In this document: positions 12,372-23,210 of the stretch, piece after piece | How the letters are laid out: each line of letters starts with the position of its first letter | Numbering within the stretch: position 1 is the first letter of the stretch | Source: Boletus sp. NGJ | Taxonomy: Eukaryota > Basidiomycota > Agaricomycetes > Boletales > Boletaceae | Length of the DNA: 64,000 nt | Direction of reading: 5' to 3' | Assembly: GCA_019096195.1 (NCBI GenBank) | Contig: JAGTXK010000055.1 | Location: forward strand, 1,488,001-1,552,000 | Position numbers and translations under genes: made by a program | Notes under the pieces: model-generated | What the model was told of the DNA's origin: nothing | Database searches by the model: none | Seen by the model: only the letters and a program-made list of their open reading frames with translations

Positions 12372-14082
12372 ATGCCAACGACAGATTCACCCTTGCACAT
12401 TGTGAGTGTTCTTGTAATTGGATGCGTCTGCGCGTTCAAGTGGAAGTTGCAGGCACACCAACATGCAGCAAATGCCGAAGATTTCTTGAATGAAGGACTA
12501 TTGATTCCTGCTGCAGAAGAACATGCGAAAGCTGCGAAATCATTCTTACAGTGCGAAGAGAAATCAAATGATGGCAACGTACTTTTCCCCCTTGGTCATC
12601 GCATGTCCCTGTGTCGCTCAGTGTTGAGCTTTTGATCGCAGACAAAACGCACACTCCGTATGCTTTACAACGAACACATAAAAGCAGGAAGAGATCTTGA
12701 GCGGAGGATCGCCAAGCTACGCGAAGAGAACAAAGATCCGACTCTTCCGCAGAAGATGTCGCCCGCTCAAATGCATGCCGAACACAACTCCTCAGCTCCA
12801 AGTGGTGGATCACATCCTTCTTACCCAGTTCCATCACCTCCACTGCCTTCGAGCGCTTCTCTGCGACTGATGGATTCACAGAACAATGTTGATGAATCCT
12901 TTATGGTACTTGGGCAACGGGTACGTAATGGCCTTCAGGACACATTGTTCTTGACCTGTTGACCTTTCATGTCTCTGTCGATAAAAGTCTGACCCAGGGG
13001 ATGCTTTTAACCACTTCTGGCGAATCATGGAAGGAATGCTCGACAATCTTTCTCAGCCTGTCGCTTTCACTACGGCCCCCCTCGGAACGGAATCGAGCTA
13101 TTCGGGGAAGCGGGGCTTGCAACGGGATGGGAGCTCAGAAAGCGAGACTGAACGTGTTGAAGAAGCTTTTGTTTCCAGATTCTCACGGAAACTCGGGTTT
13201 GATAGCAGACCAAAATTGAGTGTGTCGGTTTCCTGGTAATATCAGTAATCACACTCATGTTATTGGTACAGAACAAAATACTGTTCTAGAAGAAACTGAC
13301 GAAGAAGTATTGGCAGACGAAGGTAGGTCTTTCCATCAATCAAAAAGGCTCGATATCAGTTAACTCCCTCTCGTTGAATGATAGGTGACGACCTGTCGGA
13401 ATCATTCTGTCTGATCCCGCTCGAATCGGATCCGGTAACGTCGGTGATAAGGAAAGAAAACATTTCGCTTAAGCAAGAGATAGAGGAGATGCAAAGACGA
13501 CTTGCTGAAGCAGAACGCGCACTACAATTACGCAAGGAACAGGATCAATTATTACGGGACAGTATAGTGATGGCGCGGCATCAGGTGGGGCCCATATTCT
13601 CACTCACTTGTTGCATCGTATTCACATGGTGAATTCTGTGTCGCAGGCACAGAGGGCTATGGGAGCCTCTCTTGTCTTACAGCGACCGGGTGGACAACAG
13701 CCGGCAGTGGATCTCGGTGCCCTTAATATCAATATACCATCCGTTCCTGCTCCCATGGCAGCCCTCAATGCAGGACGTGACCGCGAGGCACAACTTTTGC
13801 GCCGGATAAGAGATCTCGAGGAAGAGCTTCGAGTTGCTCGTGTGGAAAATGACAAACAGGTTGGCTACGACCACGACAAGTATCACCGTTATCTAACATC
13901 CGAGTGTGACACAGAAAGTCATGATTGCACGGTTCCGTGAACGGTGGGAGAAACTGAAAGAATCAGCAAAACGAAAGAAAGATGCCAAAGCTGCTGCGGA
14001 GGCCACGAAGGCTGGCGTCCGAGAGCGCATCGAGGAAGAACCTGAAGCTGAGCAAGAGCTGGATGAAGCAGGACACGCCTAG
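12372..14082 (+). CDS. MIT-domain coiled-coil protein, Atg38/NRBF2-like
   Basis: The first exon encodes MPTTDSPLHI. A GTGAGT intron follows, then AHQHAANAEDFLNEGLLIP, AAEEHAKAAKSFLQCEE and, after another intron, TKRTLRMLYNEHIKAGRDLE. Together these form an MIT-type three-helix hairpin. The middle is Ser/Pro-rich. Near 13440-13590 and 13790-13860 there are two heptad-rich coiled coils (KQEIEEMQRRLAEAERALQL and REAQLLRRIRDLEEELRVAR). The C-terminus is a Lys/Ala/Glu-rich helix ending EEEPEAEQELDEAGHA, stop 14080-14082. An N-terminal MIT plus C-terminal coiled coil is the architecture of Atg38/NRBF2, the regulatory subunit of the autophagy PI3-kinase complex I. The start of the MIT domain resembles NRBF2. 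Sequence similarity visible by eye is limited to that region, so another MIT-containing trafficking protein remains possible. Length is about 430 residues. Confidence 0.6.
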
Positions 14083-14623
14083 TCCGTTTATACAGCTTCC
14101 TGGGGACCAGTGCTTTCTTTATTGCTGTTCAGGCTTCAAGCTATGTTCACATTGTATCATTAACTGTGTATACCGATCATCGCGAGATTCGTAACAGGGG
14201 TGAAACGTTTATCCGCTAGCACACTAGAATACCCGTAGCCGCCCCTCCAAGAAATTGCTCCACTCAAGACCCACGACATACACGCCTGTGGTTGTACTTG
14301 TTACAGAGGATCGCGGACTCGAGTAGATCCTGGGATCAAAAATAGAGAACAAAAAAGGCTAGGTAGTATTGATGCTGATGCGTTGTAATGACGAGTTGTC
14401 GTTGATCAACAGCATGTGTATATGGACTGTCCCATACACATCCATGAGAATATAAGTAGCATGAGGACCGACATTAATTTTTGCGTCATTCATGGGATCA
14501 CATCCCACACGCCAGTCCGTGGGACGTATGGCTTGAGCGCCTGAATGAAGGTTCACATGGTCGAGCAGAAAATCTGAAGTGACAGAGCTGAGAGTGCACA
14601 AGTTGGGCTCGAAGAGCACATGA
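14083..14623. other. Convergent 3' region between the MIT gene and MOG1
   Basis: The region is 540 bp between two converging genes. A minus-strand open stretch of 86 codons at 14359-14619 directly follows the MOG1 stop and has no recognisable motif. I treat it as 3' untranslated sequence. Confidence 0.5.
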
Positions 14624-15260
14624 TCAGCAAAAGAGGCCGTAGTCTTTGATACGGAGGGAGGAAACTAATGAGTTGAATTCTGATGCGATAGCGGCTGCAT
14701 GCTTTTCGCCCACGCAACCTTCCGAACTCCTGGGTATGCTCGCCGACACCACAAGGTCAGCGCTTTTCCCTCCAGAGTGGACACGAAAAAGAGCGATTGA
14801 TATATCCACGTTGTCTGCGGCGATTGCATTGAATTTGCGGACGCGCTGAGATCCACGCAGTATGATAGGGGACGGCGTCTGATCTCCTCGATCACTATGC
14901 ATAACAAAGGGAGGTCCGAAGATCATGCTCGAGATGGCATCGTTGTCATGAGCCAATGCTTCAAAGTGGAATCTTTTAGAAAGTCACTAGATCTGGGATA
15001 CGACAAGGGGACAATGAAATCACTTTACTGCTTCCGCATCAATTGGCTCTGATATGCGTTGTAATACTTCGATGATGATGGAAACGTTGGAATCAGGATA
15101 CAGAAAGACCTCCTGAGTATCTGGAACTTGTCGAAGGTCGCTGCGAACGGGATTACGGGACCAAGGAATAACGTGGACCGTTAAAAACGTACGATACGTC
15201 CACAAGTTTGGTTGAGAGCTCAGCAACTATGGCACCGCCAAATAGGCCTTTCTCAACCAT
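14624..15260 (-). CDS. MOG1: Ran-binding nucleotide-release factor Mog1
   Basis: Mog1 binds the GTPase Ran/Gsp1 and promotes nucleotide release, which supports nuclear protein import. Exon 1 (ATG 15258-15260) encodes MVEKGLFGGAIVAELSTKLV. A GTACGT intron rejoins in frame to give VDVSDLRQVPDTQEVFLYPD, the diagnostic Mog1 segment. A second intron near 15029-14980 rejoins to give AVKFHFEALAHDNDA. The remaining exon contains VRKFNAIAADNVDISIALFR and ADLVVSASIP. It ends SSLRIKDYGLFC, matching the conserved DYGLF C-terminus of the family. The length of about 175 residues is typical. It is head-to-head with NDC80, with 134 bp between start codons. Confidence 0.92.
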
Positions 15261-15327
15261 TCTTGTAAGTATGACCACAGGAACGAACGAATGAATTTAG
15301 CTCGTAGTCGGACTCGTCTATCACGTA

Positions 15328-15335
15328 TCACGTGA
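15328..15335. promoter_or_regulatory. E-box palindrome (TCACGTGA) between MOG1 and NDC80
   Basis: An exact TCACGTGA palindrome sits in the 134 bp separating the divergent start codons of MOG1 and NDC80. This is the core bound by Cbf1/USF-type bHLH factors. Function is inferred from sequence and position only. Confidence 0.4.
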
Positions 15336-15394
15336 CTCCGCCTCGCGTCCAGGAACGCGTTGATATCTCTTCCTTCAACACCATATGGAATATC

Positions 15395-17698
15395 ATGTCA
15401 GAAACACTACGACGGTCTACAATGCAGTCTGCAGCCGACCACCATGGAAACGCTCGCTCCGGTCTACCTGTTCCATCTACCATAAAAAAGGCTCCTGCGT
15501 CGTCGTCCGTGCGTATGAGCCTCGCGGGCCCACCTGGGCGCGCGCCATATCTACCTCCCTCTAGTGGTGGCCCAGCATCTAATCCCCGACAATCAATATA
15601 TAGATCCCAGAACGCCAACCCGCTCCTGCAGAGCACGAGCAAGCCAAACTATGGCCGGACTCCCCTCAACGCGTGAGCCCATATATTCCTCTACAGGTCC
15701 GTATCCTTTTGACCGATATCTCACTACTGAAGTTCCACGCGTCGTGGGTCAATGTGGGGTGGCGCTGGCGCTCTTCCTGCACCCTCGGGGAGCCAAGTGC
15801 TCAAGGACCCTCGGCCAATTCGCGAGCGCTCATACCAAGCTAAAATGCGTCAGGAAATATTTTCGTGGCTCCAGGGTACCGAATACGAGATTTCTATGCA
15901 AACTTTGACAAGTATAACTGGAAAGGACTTTCGCGCAATATTTCAGCATCTTGTTAGTGTGGTTGATCCATCATACCCTTTTGATCCCAAGATGCGCTTC
16001 GAGGACGAGTTTCAGCCAGTTCTGAAAGCCCTCCGATACCCGTTTACATCTCAGATTGACAATAAATGGTTAGCTGCACCTGGGAGTATGCATTCATGGC
16101 CAGCATTGCTCGCTGTGTTGTATTGGTTGGTAGAAATGGGAAAGGTCAGTCATGTTCAACCGTGAAAATGCACGCCCTTAATCATGTTTCAGGCCCGGGT
16201 ACATTACCTGGAAACTGATGACCCCACCCTACAAGTAGTGGATAGGGTACCAGAAGAGTTTCACGATCCAATACATCACCAAGCCCTGGCTTTCGACTAT
16301 TTTACGGAGGCATATATCGCATTTTTTCACGGTGCAGATATTTTCGAGGAGCAAGACAAATTTCTGGAGGCACGCTATTGTGGGTTTATACATCCTCTCT
16401 GTTAATCAAGCCTTATGTTCCTTCAAGCAAAGAAGAATGAAAGAGTGGTGAATGATCTAGAAGAACAAAGGGAGCGACTGTCCAGAATTAAAGCCGAGTT
16501 TGAACAACTTCATGTGTCTGCTGTGGGTATAACGACTCTACTGTGGATTTGGATCTCAGTCTTCCTTAGGCCCCCCTCGAAAAACTGCAAAAAACCCACG
16601 GGTTTCTTGTCAGCGACAGAGCGAAGTTCCATGATGTTTTCCAACGGTTTGAATCGCGGAAGAAGCACTTGATTGACACCATTGCGCACGAGAAAGCAGA
16701 ACTCACTATCCGAAGTACGCCATACATAAATCTCGTAGATCTTTCCTGATTTTTTCTACAGCTTCAAATTTGGAGCAGCTTAAGAATGACCATGTGAAAC
16801 TAGCCGAGGTAGTGAAAGTACAGAACCTAACACCGGAAGAAGTTGTCCGCATGAATACCGACCATGAAACACTGGCCCGGAATCTTGAGGATCTCAGGCA
16901 TAGAATCGCCGAAGCCCAAAAAGCTGTCATGTCGTTGGAGGTGGTAATGACAAATCGAGGAGCGGCTGCAGAAGAGGCTCTCGACCTGTATACTAATCTT
17001 CTTTCCTCGCTCGGGTTATTTCCGCCGATTCCTCACCCTTTCCAGGAAATCGACCTTACGCTACAACTCAACATCGCGATATCCAATCCGCAACAGGTCC
17101 TCACAGGCTCTGACATTCGGAAGGTGATCAAACCGACTCTCAGTACGGTGGCAGAGACAAAACGGACTGAGCGTGCTGACGTGGAGAGTGAGCGGATCAA
17201 GGTGGACAACGAACTCGATCAGTTGACACTGGAGTGCGAAAACGTGGACGAGGAAGTCCGAGAGATCGAAAAGAAGGTGGTGGGATTGAACGAACAAGCA
17301 GACGACCTCCGAGATGTAAGTGACATGCTGCATCATTTTGCCGTGCGCGACCGACATCGCAGTAGGCAGCCCAGCAAGAGTCTATGGTAAGCAATGCCGA
17401 AGCCGCGCGATTAGAGAGGGAACTCGCGCATGCACGCACGGCAGCATTGTCAAGTGGAATGGGGGTGAAATCGCGGCTTCAGGCCCTGCAATTTGAGTGA
17501 GCACCTTGTACCGACATCAATTTCTCTCTTGTTCACGCCAAAAACCGCAGCTACCGAGAGCAACTTGCCAAGGTTGCACGTCTGAAAGATGAGACTATCC
17601 GGGCCATTGCCAAGAACAGCAATGAGATCGGCTTGTACAAGGAAGAGGTTTCTGCGCAGCTGAGACATCTCAAGAATTTTGTAGAGGATGGAGGATGA
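15395..17698 (+). CDS. NDC80: Kinetochore protein Ndc80 (Hec1)
   Basis: This is the microtubule-binding subunit of the four-protein Ndc80 complex at the outer kinetochore. The basic, Ser-rich N-terminal tail (MSETLRRSTMQSAAD) carries several potential Aurora B sites. The calponin-homology domain follows near 15790-16150, with DPRPIRERSYQAKMRQEI, ISMQTLTSITGKDFRAIFQH and WPALLAVLYWLVEMGK. The rest is long coiled coil in several exons (NERVVNDLEEQRERLSRIKA near 16436, LEQLKNDHVKLAEVVKVQ near 16770, EVREIEKKVVGLNEQADDLR near 17257). It ends EEVSAQLRHLKNFVEDGG at 17698. Seven or more introns are evident and the frame is maintained. Length is close to 700 residues, as expected. An alternative in-frame ATG lies at 15332. 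I prefer 15395 because its residues match the usual Ndc80 tail. Confidence 0.94.
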
Positions 17699-18981
17699 TA
17701 CCTTTTGTACTACTATCCCTGTGATGTTAACAGGGAATTGTCTCGGCGCCTCCACTCCGAACATTTCCGTCATTCCGGCTATCTCTGTAATTATAGTCGT
17801 CACAATCCAGTTTGTTCCGAATTACGCGGTCGTGTTGAAACGTGCTGCGCCTTCTTACCATTGAAGATAGCACTGCAGCCATGCTGCGATCACCGTAGGT
17901 GCGCCCGTATCTACGCCGTGCGGACTTGGCCAGTGCAGCAACTCACCTGTGTAACATACCAATCCTCGAGAACAGATTCAACGGCCATTTCTACCCATCC
18001 AGGTGTGCGCAGCACTCGCAGCAGGCGCAGTGGCACGCTAGACATGTGAAATCTGGATCCAGGAGTGTCGCAAATCCCGCCGGCTTGCCAATACGGTACT
18101 GAAGTGAGCACCTTACACTCGTGTGCAAGTCTCTCAATCACGGCTCGAACATCCTTCCGTCGACAACCACCGTGCGCCGCTGCGGACACAGTGCGTCGTG
18201 ATATCGTGGCACCCGGCTAGATGGCACGTTCTGAGGATATCAATAACATTTGCCTGTGAACACTGCCCATCTGACAACAGCGAGTTTCCCTACTATTCTG
18301 AAAGTTGTTTCTCAGACTGTCCTTGATAGCCAGTTCTCAAGCAGTACAGGCCAACCTTTCTCACCTCCAATTACCTATTAATATTAGGTTCCCAGGAACC
18401 CAGTCCTGGTGGTGCAGACCACACCGGCACAGGCCTATCAGGATATGTGTGTATGTAAGTGACAATTTCCGCTTACCACTCATCTGCTGCTGTTGAGTTA
18501 TTTCCAGTCATGCCTCTCACATGCTTCTACTCATTTCGCACTCTCCATAACGCTATCGGAGCCGGCACGCACGATGCTCCCACTGCATTCCCCTGTGGAT
18601 AAAACCGAACTGCGTGTCTTCCCATTCACGGCCACCCAATCTGCCAATCTGAACATTGCGCAATAGCAGAATATCTTGGCAAAAGAAAATGAACGATAGA
18701 GACCGGCTCCCAGGAATCGACAAGTGCTGTGCCATAACCGGGATGTGTAGTTGCGTAGTTTCCGTCCTCGAATGCCGGTCGGTCTGACCAGTGTGAACGC
18801 CTGTGACATTGTTACTGCTTCACTGTGCCACCAGATTATGTCCGAGATCTGTCCCCCTTCCCCGTATGGTCCTGGTGATCCTCGGAACGAATAAAAGCTG
18901 AGCGGGTAGGGATCTCGCGGTTCACTCATCTTCTTGACAGCCAGCGGGTAGTCTGCTCACTGTCACCTTTGCCAAGTCATC
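17699..18981. other. 1.3 kb interval with no clear gene; one candidate minus-strand exon
   Basis: Nothing here is recognisable. One minus-strand open stretch, 17911-18189, reads like protein (SVPLRLLRVLRTPGWVEMAV, then ESVLEDWYVTQ) and is followed by a good GTGAGT donor. I could not extend it convincingly in either direction or assign a family. A 132-codon minus-strand frame at 18531-18929 overlies the likely promoter of the downstream membrane-protein gene and shows no motif. Confidence 0.35.
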
Positions 18982-21115
18982 ATGTCGCGGCCTGCCTATA
19001 ATGATGCTGAGAAGGGGGTACTGGACGTCCGCTCCCTTCAGGTCGCTGCGAATCCCGACCTCACCAAGAGCGAGAAGAAGGCCGTCGATTTTGACGTGTT
19101 CCCCGTGCAATCTCTCAAGAAGGATGCACCTGTATCGCCTTCAAATGTTGCAAAACCTCCTCCTCAAACCCCGAAACCCCAGAAGATGAAGGTCACCAAA
19201 TGGGTCCACTTCATCATCTGGTACGATTCATACAGGTTAGTCCTACCGCACACACTTTCTACCCACTCATTCATATTGCTATGAAGGCGGTTTTTCACCG
19301 TCATTTTCGTGCTCAACTTCACCGCGTTGGGCTTCGCAATAGCTGGTCTCTGGCCGTATGCTCTCCAGTATCCGGGTGCTTTAGTTGTGGGGAATTTGAA
19401 CTTCGCCGTGCTCATGCGCAATGAGATATTCGGTCGTCTTTTGTACCTCTTTGTCAACACGTGCTTTGCCAAATGGACACCGCTCTATTTCCGTCTTGGT
19501 TGCACCTCTACCCTCCAGGTATGTGGAATCATTGAGGGCTCGGGAGTGTAAATTCACGTCTTGCCACCAGCATCTTGGCGGTATTCACAGCTCTTGCGCG
19601 ATCTCTGGTATCGCCTGGCTCATCTTGATGATCGTCAACCAGTACAAAGTCAAGTACGACTACAACGACTCACTCTTAGCCTTCGGTGTCGTTTTGATCA
19701 TCACCTTGATCATCACCTTGATCGCTGGTTTGCCTTGGGTTCGTAATACTCACCACAAGTATGTGGCTTTGGACATATTCCTTGGCGACTGCTGACAATC
19801 AATCATGTAGCGTCTTCGAGAGGAATCACCGATTTTTCGGTTGGACATCTCTCGTGATGACTTGGGTATACACAATCCTAACCAACACCTACGATGTCAA
19901 CGATGGGAAATGGGATCGTAGCGGCGTCTATGTTGTCCGCCAGCAAGCGTTCTGGTATTCCATGGGCATGACCCTCTTGTCCGTATCATACACGTCAATG
20001 ATGCGTTTACCTGCTCTGACAACACTTCGACAGCATTGTCCTTCCCTGGATTTGTACCCGAAAAGTTCGAGTTGACATAGAACTTGTAAGTGAAACACCA
20101 ACCCCAGAAAATGTGTCCCGGGCTGATTGTCTCTGCCAGCCGTCTCCGAAAGTCGCGGTCCTTCGCTTCGAGCGTGGTATGCAGCAGGGTATGCTCGCCC
20201 GTATCAGCCGTTCTATGGTGATGGAATACCATGCTTTTGGTATCATCTCGTACGTAATCTCACTTTGCAATGTCCTTTCTACTTTCTGAGTGCGTCACAG
20301 TGAGGGAACCCACGCCAAATATCATTATTTGATTTGTGGTGTGCAAGGTAAGCTTGCTGATGGTCACGAGTCCTGAGAACCCCCCCGCTTACTGCTTTCC
20401 AGGTGATTTTACCAGAAGTCTTGTTAACGATCCTCCGAGGAAGATCTGGACACGTCAGCTCAAGGTGGGTTCCACATAGTCCCTGTAATGGCCTGGATTC
20501 TCACTGTTGGTCCAGGTCGCCGGTGTTTCCAACACTTCGACGCTGTATAAGCGTGGCATTCGTATTTGCACGGGAACGGGACTTGGAGCCGCCCTCGCGA
20601 CATGTATCCAATCACCCTACTGGTGAGAAACTATTTGTTGCGGTGGATCGTGGTGACCTATATGTATTCCTCGCAGGTATCTCATTTGGATCGGTATGTC
20701 ACCTCCGGGATGTGCCCTTGTTCGAGACTGACACCTACTGCTAGGCTCCGACCAAGAGAAGACGTTCGGCCCTACCATCAGTGGTCTCATCCACCGGCAC
20801 CTCGGACCTGAGCGTTATCTCCTGTGGGACAGCAAGGAGCGCGGTGGTCGTCCAGATACGATGAAGGTATTGAAAGAAACATATGACTATTGGCAAGCTG
20901 AAGGTACGTATTCTTCTCAACTCTTCTGAAGCTGAAACTTCCTTCTCTGACGTTCGCACCAGTTGTATTCATCACTTCCAACTACGTCGGAAACTTCGAG
21001 ATACAACACGGTTGCAAGACTCTTGGAATTCCTGCCTTTGGTACTCTCTGGGATTTCGTAAGTCCTGTCGATCATTCTGTTATGAACTATAACTATATTT
21101 ACGCATTCTTAGTGA
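18982..21115 (+). CDS. TmpA-type integral membrane protein with ferredoxin-reductase-like C-terminal domain
   Basis: This is a polytopic membrane protein. A soluble N-terminal region (MSRPAYNDAEKGVLDVRSLQ) precedes at least six hydrophobic segments between about 19200 and 20050, for example FTVIFVLNFTALGFAIAGLW and LIITLIITLIAGLPWVRNTHH. These are followed by ERNHRFFGWTSLVMTWVYTI. The C-terminal part has VRVDIEL, PKVAVLRFERGMQQGMLARI, EGTHAKYHYLICGVQGDFTR, a dinucleotide-binding-like ICTGTGLGAALATCI, SDQEKTFGPT, KERGGRPDT and VVFITSNYVGNF. In fungi this module is known as TmpA, or as the membrane part of proteins annotated as NRPS-like. The substrate is unknown. Roughly ten introns are present. 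The last, 21058-21112, falls exactly between the final codon of GTLWDF and the TGA at 21113-21115. The neighbourhood contains no adenylation-domain gene. Confidence 0.75.
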
Positions 21116-21601
21116 TTTCTCGCTCTCAAAGGGGGTAATCTTAGATCAACTGCTTATCCATCTGTTTCTCACACAGAGCGTATTTATGGCTCAGTTCCTA
21201 TTTGACACTGGCGTGCATGTGAGCCTCCGAGCCCACGATATCATCCGATAGGCTCTTCCTTGGGAAATGGTATCCGCGCCGAGGTCGTCATTTATATCAG
21301 GAAGCCTCAGGGTCGCACAATCATATAAATGGTGTTGGGACTGCAGCTCGGACATTATCCGTACTAGAGTTCGCTGGCGAACTTACCCAAATATTATCTA
21401 TGCATACCTACCCTTATAAAATGAAATCTCTGCTCGTCCGCTACCAACTCAGAACGCTTTGTATTCTAACCTAGGGACGAATCGCATTGCTGAGAAAGAC
21501 AGATGCTCGACAAGAACGCGAGCGACATAAATAAGATGCCGGATGTACATAAATTTCTCGTCGCAAATGGTCTTGCGCGTCACGAGGTCATCAAGATGGG
21601 T
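21116..21601. other. Convergent 3' region
   Basis: The region is 486 bp between the stop codons of two converging genes. I see no reading frame, repeat or RNA gene that can be supported. Confidence 0.5.
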
Positions 21602-23066
21602 TTAAATGAGACAGTATTCCAAAACTTCTCCAGGTTTTCCCATCCATTGCCATCGCCTGTTGGGATTTATGGGAGTATTGGGCTCCAAGCGAATCCCGCG
21701 CCTGGCAAGCTCGATAATGATACGGGCGATGTTCCGAGTGTCCTGATATATATGCGAGAGTTGTCAACACGATGATCCGACAAAACTCGCTAAATGTTCT
21801 ATACTGACATCAATCCCACAGTGCACTCTCCCTTGAAATGGGCCTAGTGTGAGCGCGCGTAGCTGCTGTGTTATGTTCAAAGACCGAAAGTGGCGGCCAG
21901 GCGGAAACTGCCAGTATGAAATAAATGGCAAGAATCATTAAACGACGGCAGTCTGGGCATACCTTTGTGTTAATATACTGGTTGTCAGATGCACCATTCA
22001 TTGCAGCCCAAACAGAGACGATCTTTCGTACATCGAGAACATCGCCCCTCAACCATGGCGGCATTGGTACCTGTCAAACAAGTAATGACATTGTTGCAGT
22101 TGAAATTGGGTTGAATTTAGCATTTGGTTTCAGGATACCGACGTTTGATATAAAGCATTGCTTGACTACAAAATCCCTTACGTCAAATGGTCCATCACTG
22201 CACCAGCAAAATCGTTGCAAAGGTCTGCCATTCTTGGGATCGATCAGCCCGTATTGGGCTAAGAATCTCGCAAACATCTTGAGGACCTTGGGAAAGGTTG
22301 GGGCGTAATCGACTTGGTCCTACACACGAACCATGATGAGACCAAAAGTGTGAAGAACAAGGAAACGAACTTGAGTGATTCCAGTTAGATCGGTACAGAA
22401 TTGCGACAGTTGGGGCTTCCACGTAGGCTTGACAAAGCTGCGAAATTCACTGACAATCTCCAACCGACCGGCTCTTCTCTTGAGAGACTTGTCTTTCCAG
22501 CGTAAGAGGCATACTGGCCACTCCTTTGGTTGCCATATAATCAGGAACTAGCGATGTGAGGGAGTAGAAGTCCAGCGTACAATGATTTCATTTGGCCATT
22601 CGAAGCCAGTTCCTTGGAAGCACGTTGCCTCGACATCGAGGACGAGGAAGGCGTCATAGGGCTGTTTCACACCAACAATCTCTACTTGTGGGTTCGTTCG
22701 GAGTGGTTCCTTTGTGACATGGGAGGGTTCTGTGTGGTTTAGCCCCTCTAGAACCTTCATGGGTGGTTGATAAAATGTCGACGGCATTAGAACAGGTCCC
22801 TGTTGTGAACTGGACGGAGTTTCCGGAAGGTACGGTTTCGAACAATTTTTTTCGGGTACTTGGGTTGGTGTCTTGCAAATTCTGTACAGTATTGCGAGGG
22901 GAAGAACGAAAAAGAATAGGAAGGAGGATATGTAGACAAGGGTCGGAAGAGAGAGCATACACGAGACAAGGAAACGAAAGGAGCTGACGACGGGAGACAT
23001 GAGTTGGTTGGCCAGCGTCGTGGGCGAGGGGGGCGTGTTCTGCTCATGTTTGTTGTCAAAGCTCAA
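21602..23066 (-). CDS. DEDDh-type 3'-5' exonuclease (ERI1-like RNase T family)
   Basis: This exoribonuclease-type protein of the RNase T/DnaQ superfamily resembles ERI1. The Exo I motif is AFLVLDVEATCFQGTGFEWP near 22645-22590. The next exons give WPVCLLRWKDKSLKRRAGRL and EFRSFVKPTWKPQLSQFCTD, then LTGITQDQVDYAPTFPKVLK, and the Exo II segment FCWCSDGPFDVRDFV near 22200. The Exo III region, DTRNIARIIIELARRGIRLE, lies near 21740-21680. The protein ends GEVLEYCLI, stop 21602-21604. The catalytic histidine expected just before DTRN falls at an awkward exon border near 21750-21770 and could not be placed. The ATG at 23066 gives an N-terminal region with a hydrophobic stretch (VYISSFLFFFVLPLAILYR). 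This is either a membrane anchor or an unremoved intron, since GTATGC and TACAG flank it. It is head-to-head with CMS1, 144 bp apart. Confidence 0.8.
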
Positions 23067-23210
23067 GGGTCGAGGTGATGTGCTTTATTTCCTCATTCGT
23101 CTTTTTATGTCTTCTTTTTCTTAACTTACCTTTTCTCCAGCCCATACATACGGCAACACGGGGCTCTTGCATATAGTTCCTTTCCAGTGCTGTTACTTTC
23201 TTGCAGATAG

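Noticed and set aside
18531-18929. 132-codon minus-strand frame
   Set aside because: It shows no recognisable domain and lies in the likely promoter of the TmpA-like gene.
19690-19725. Short tandem repeat (ATCATCACCTTG units)
   Set aside because: It encodes the hydrophobic LIITLIITLIAG helix of the membrane protein. The repetition is explained by coding for a transmembrane segment.
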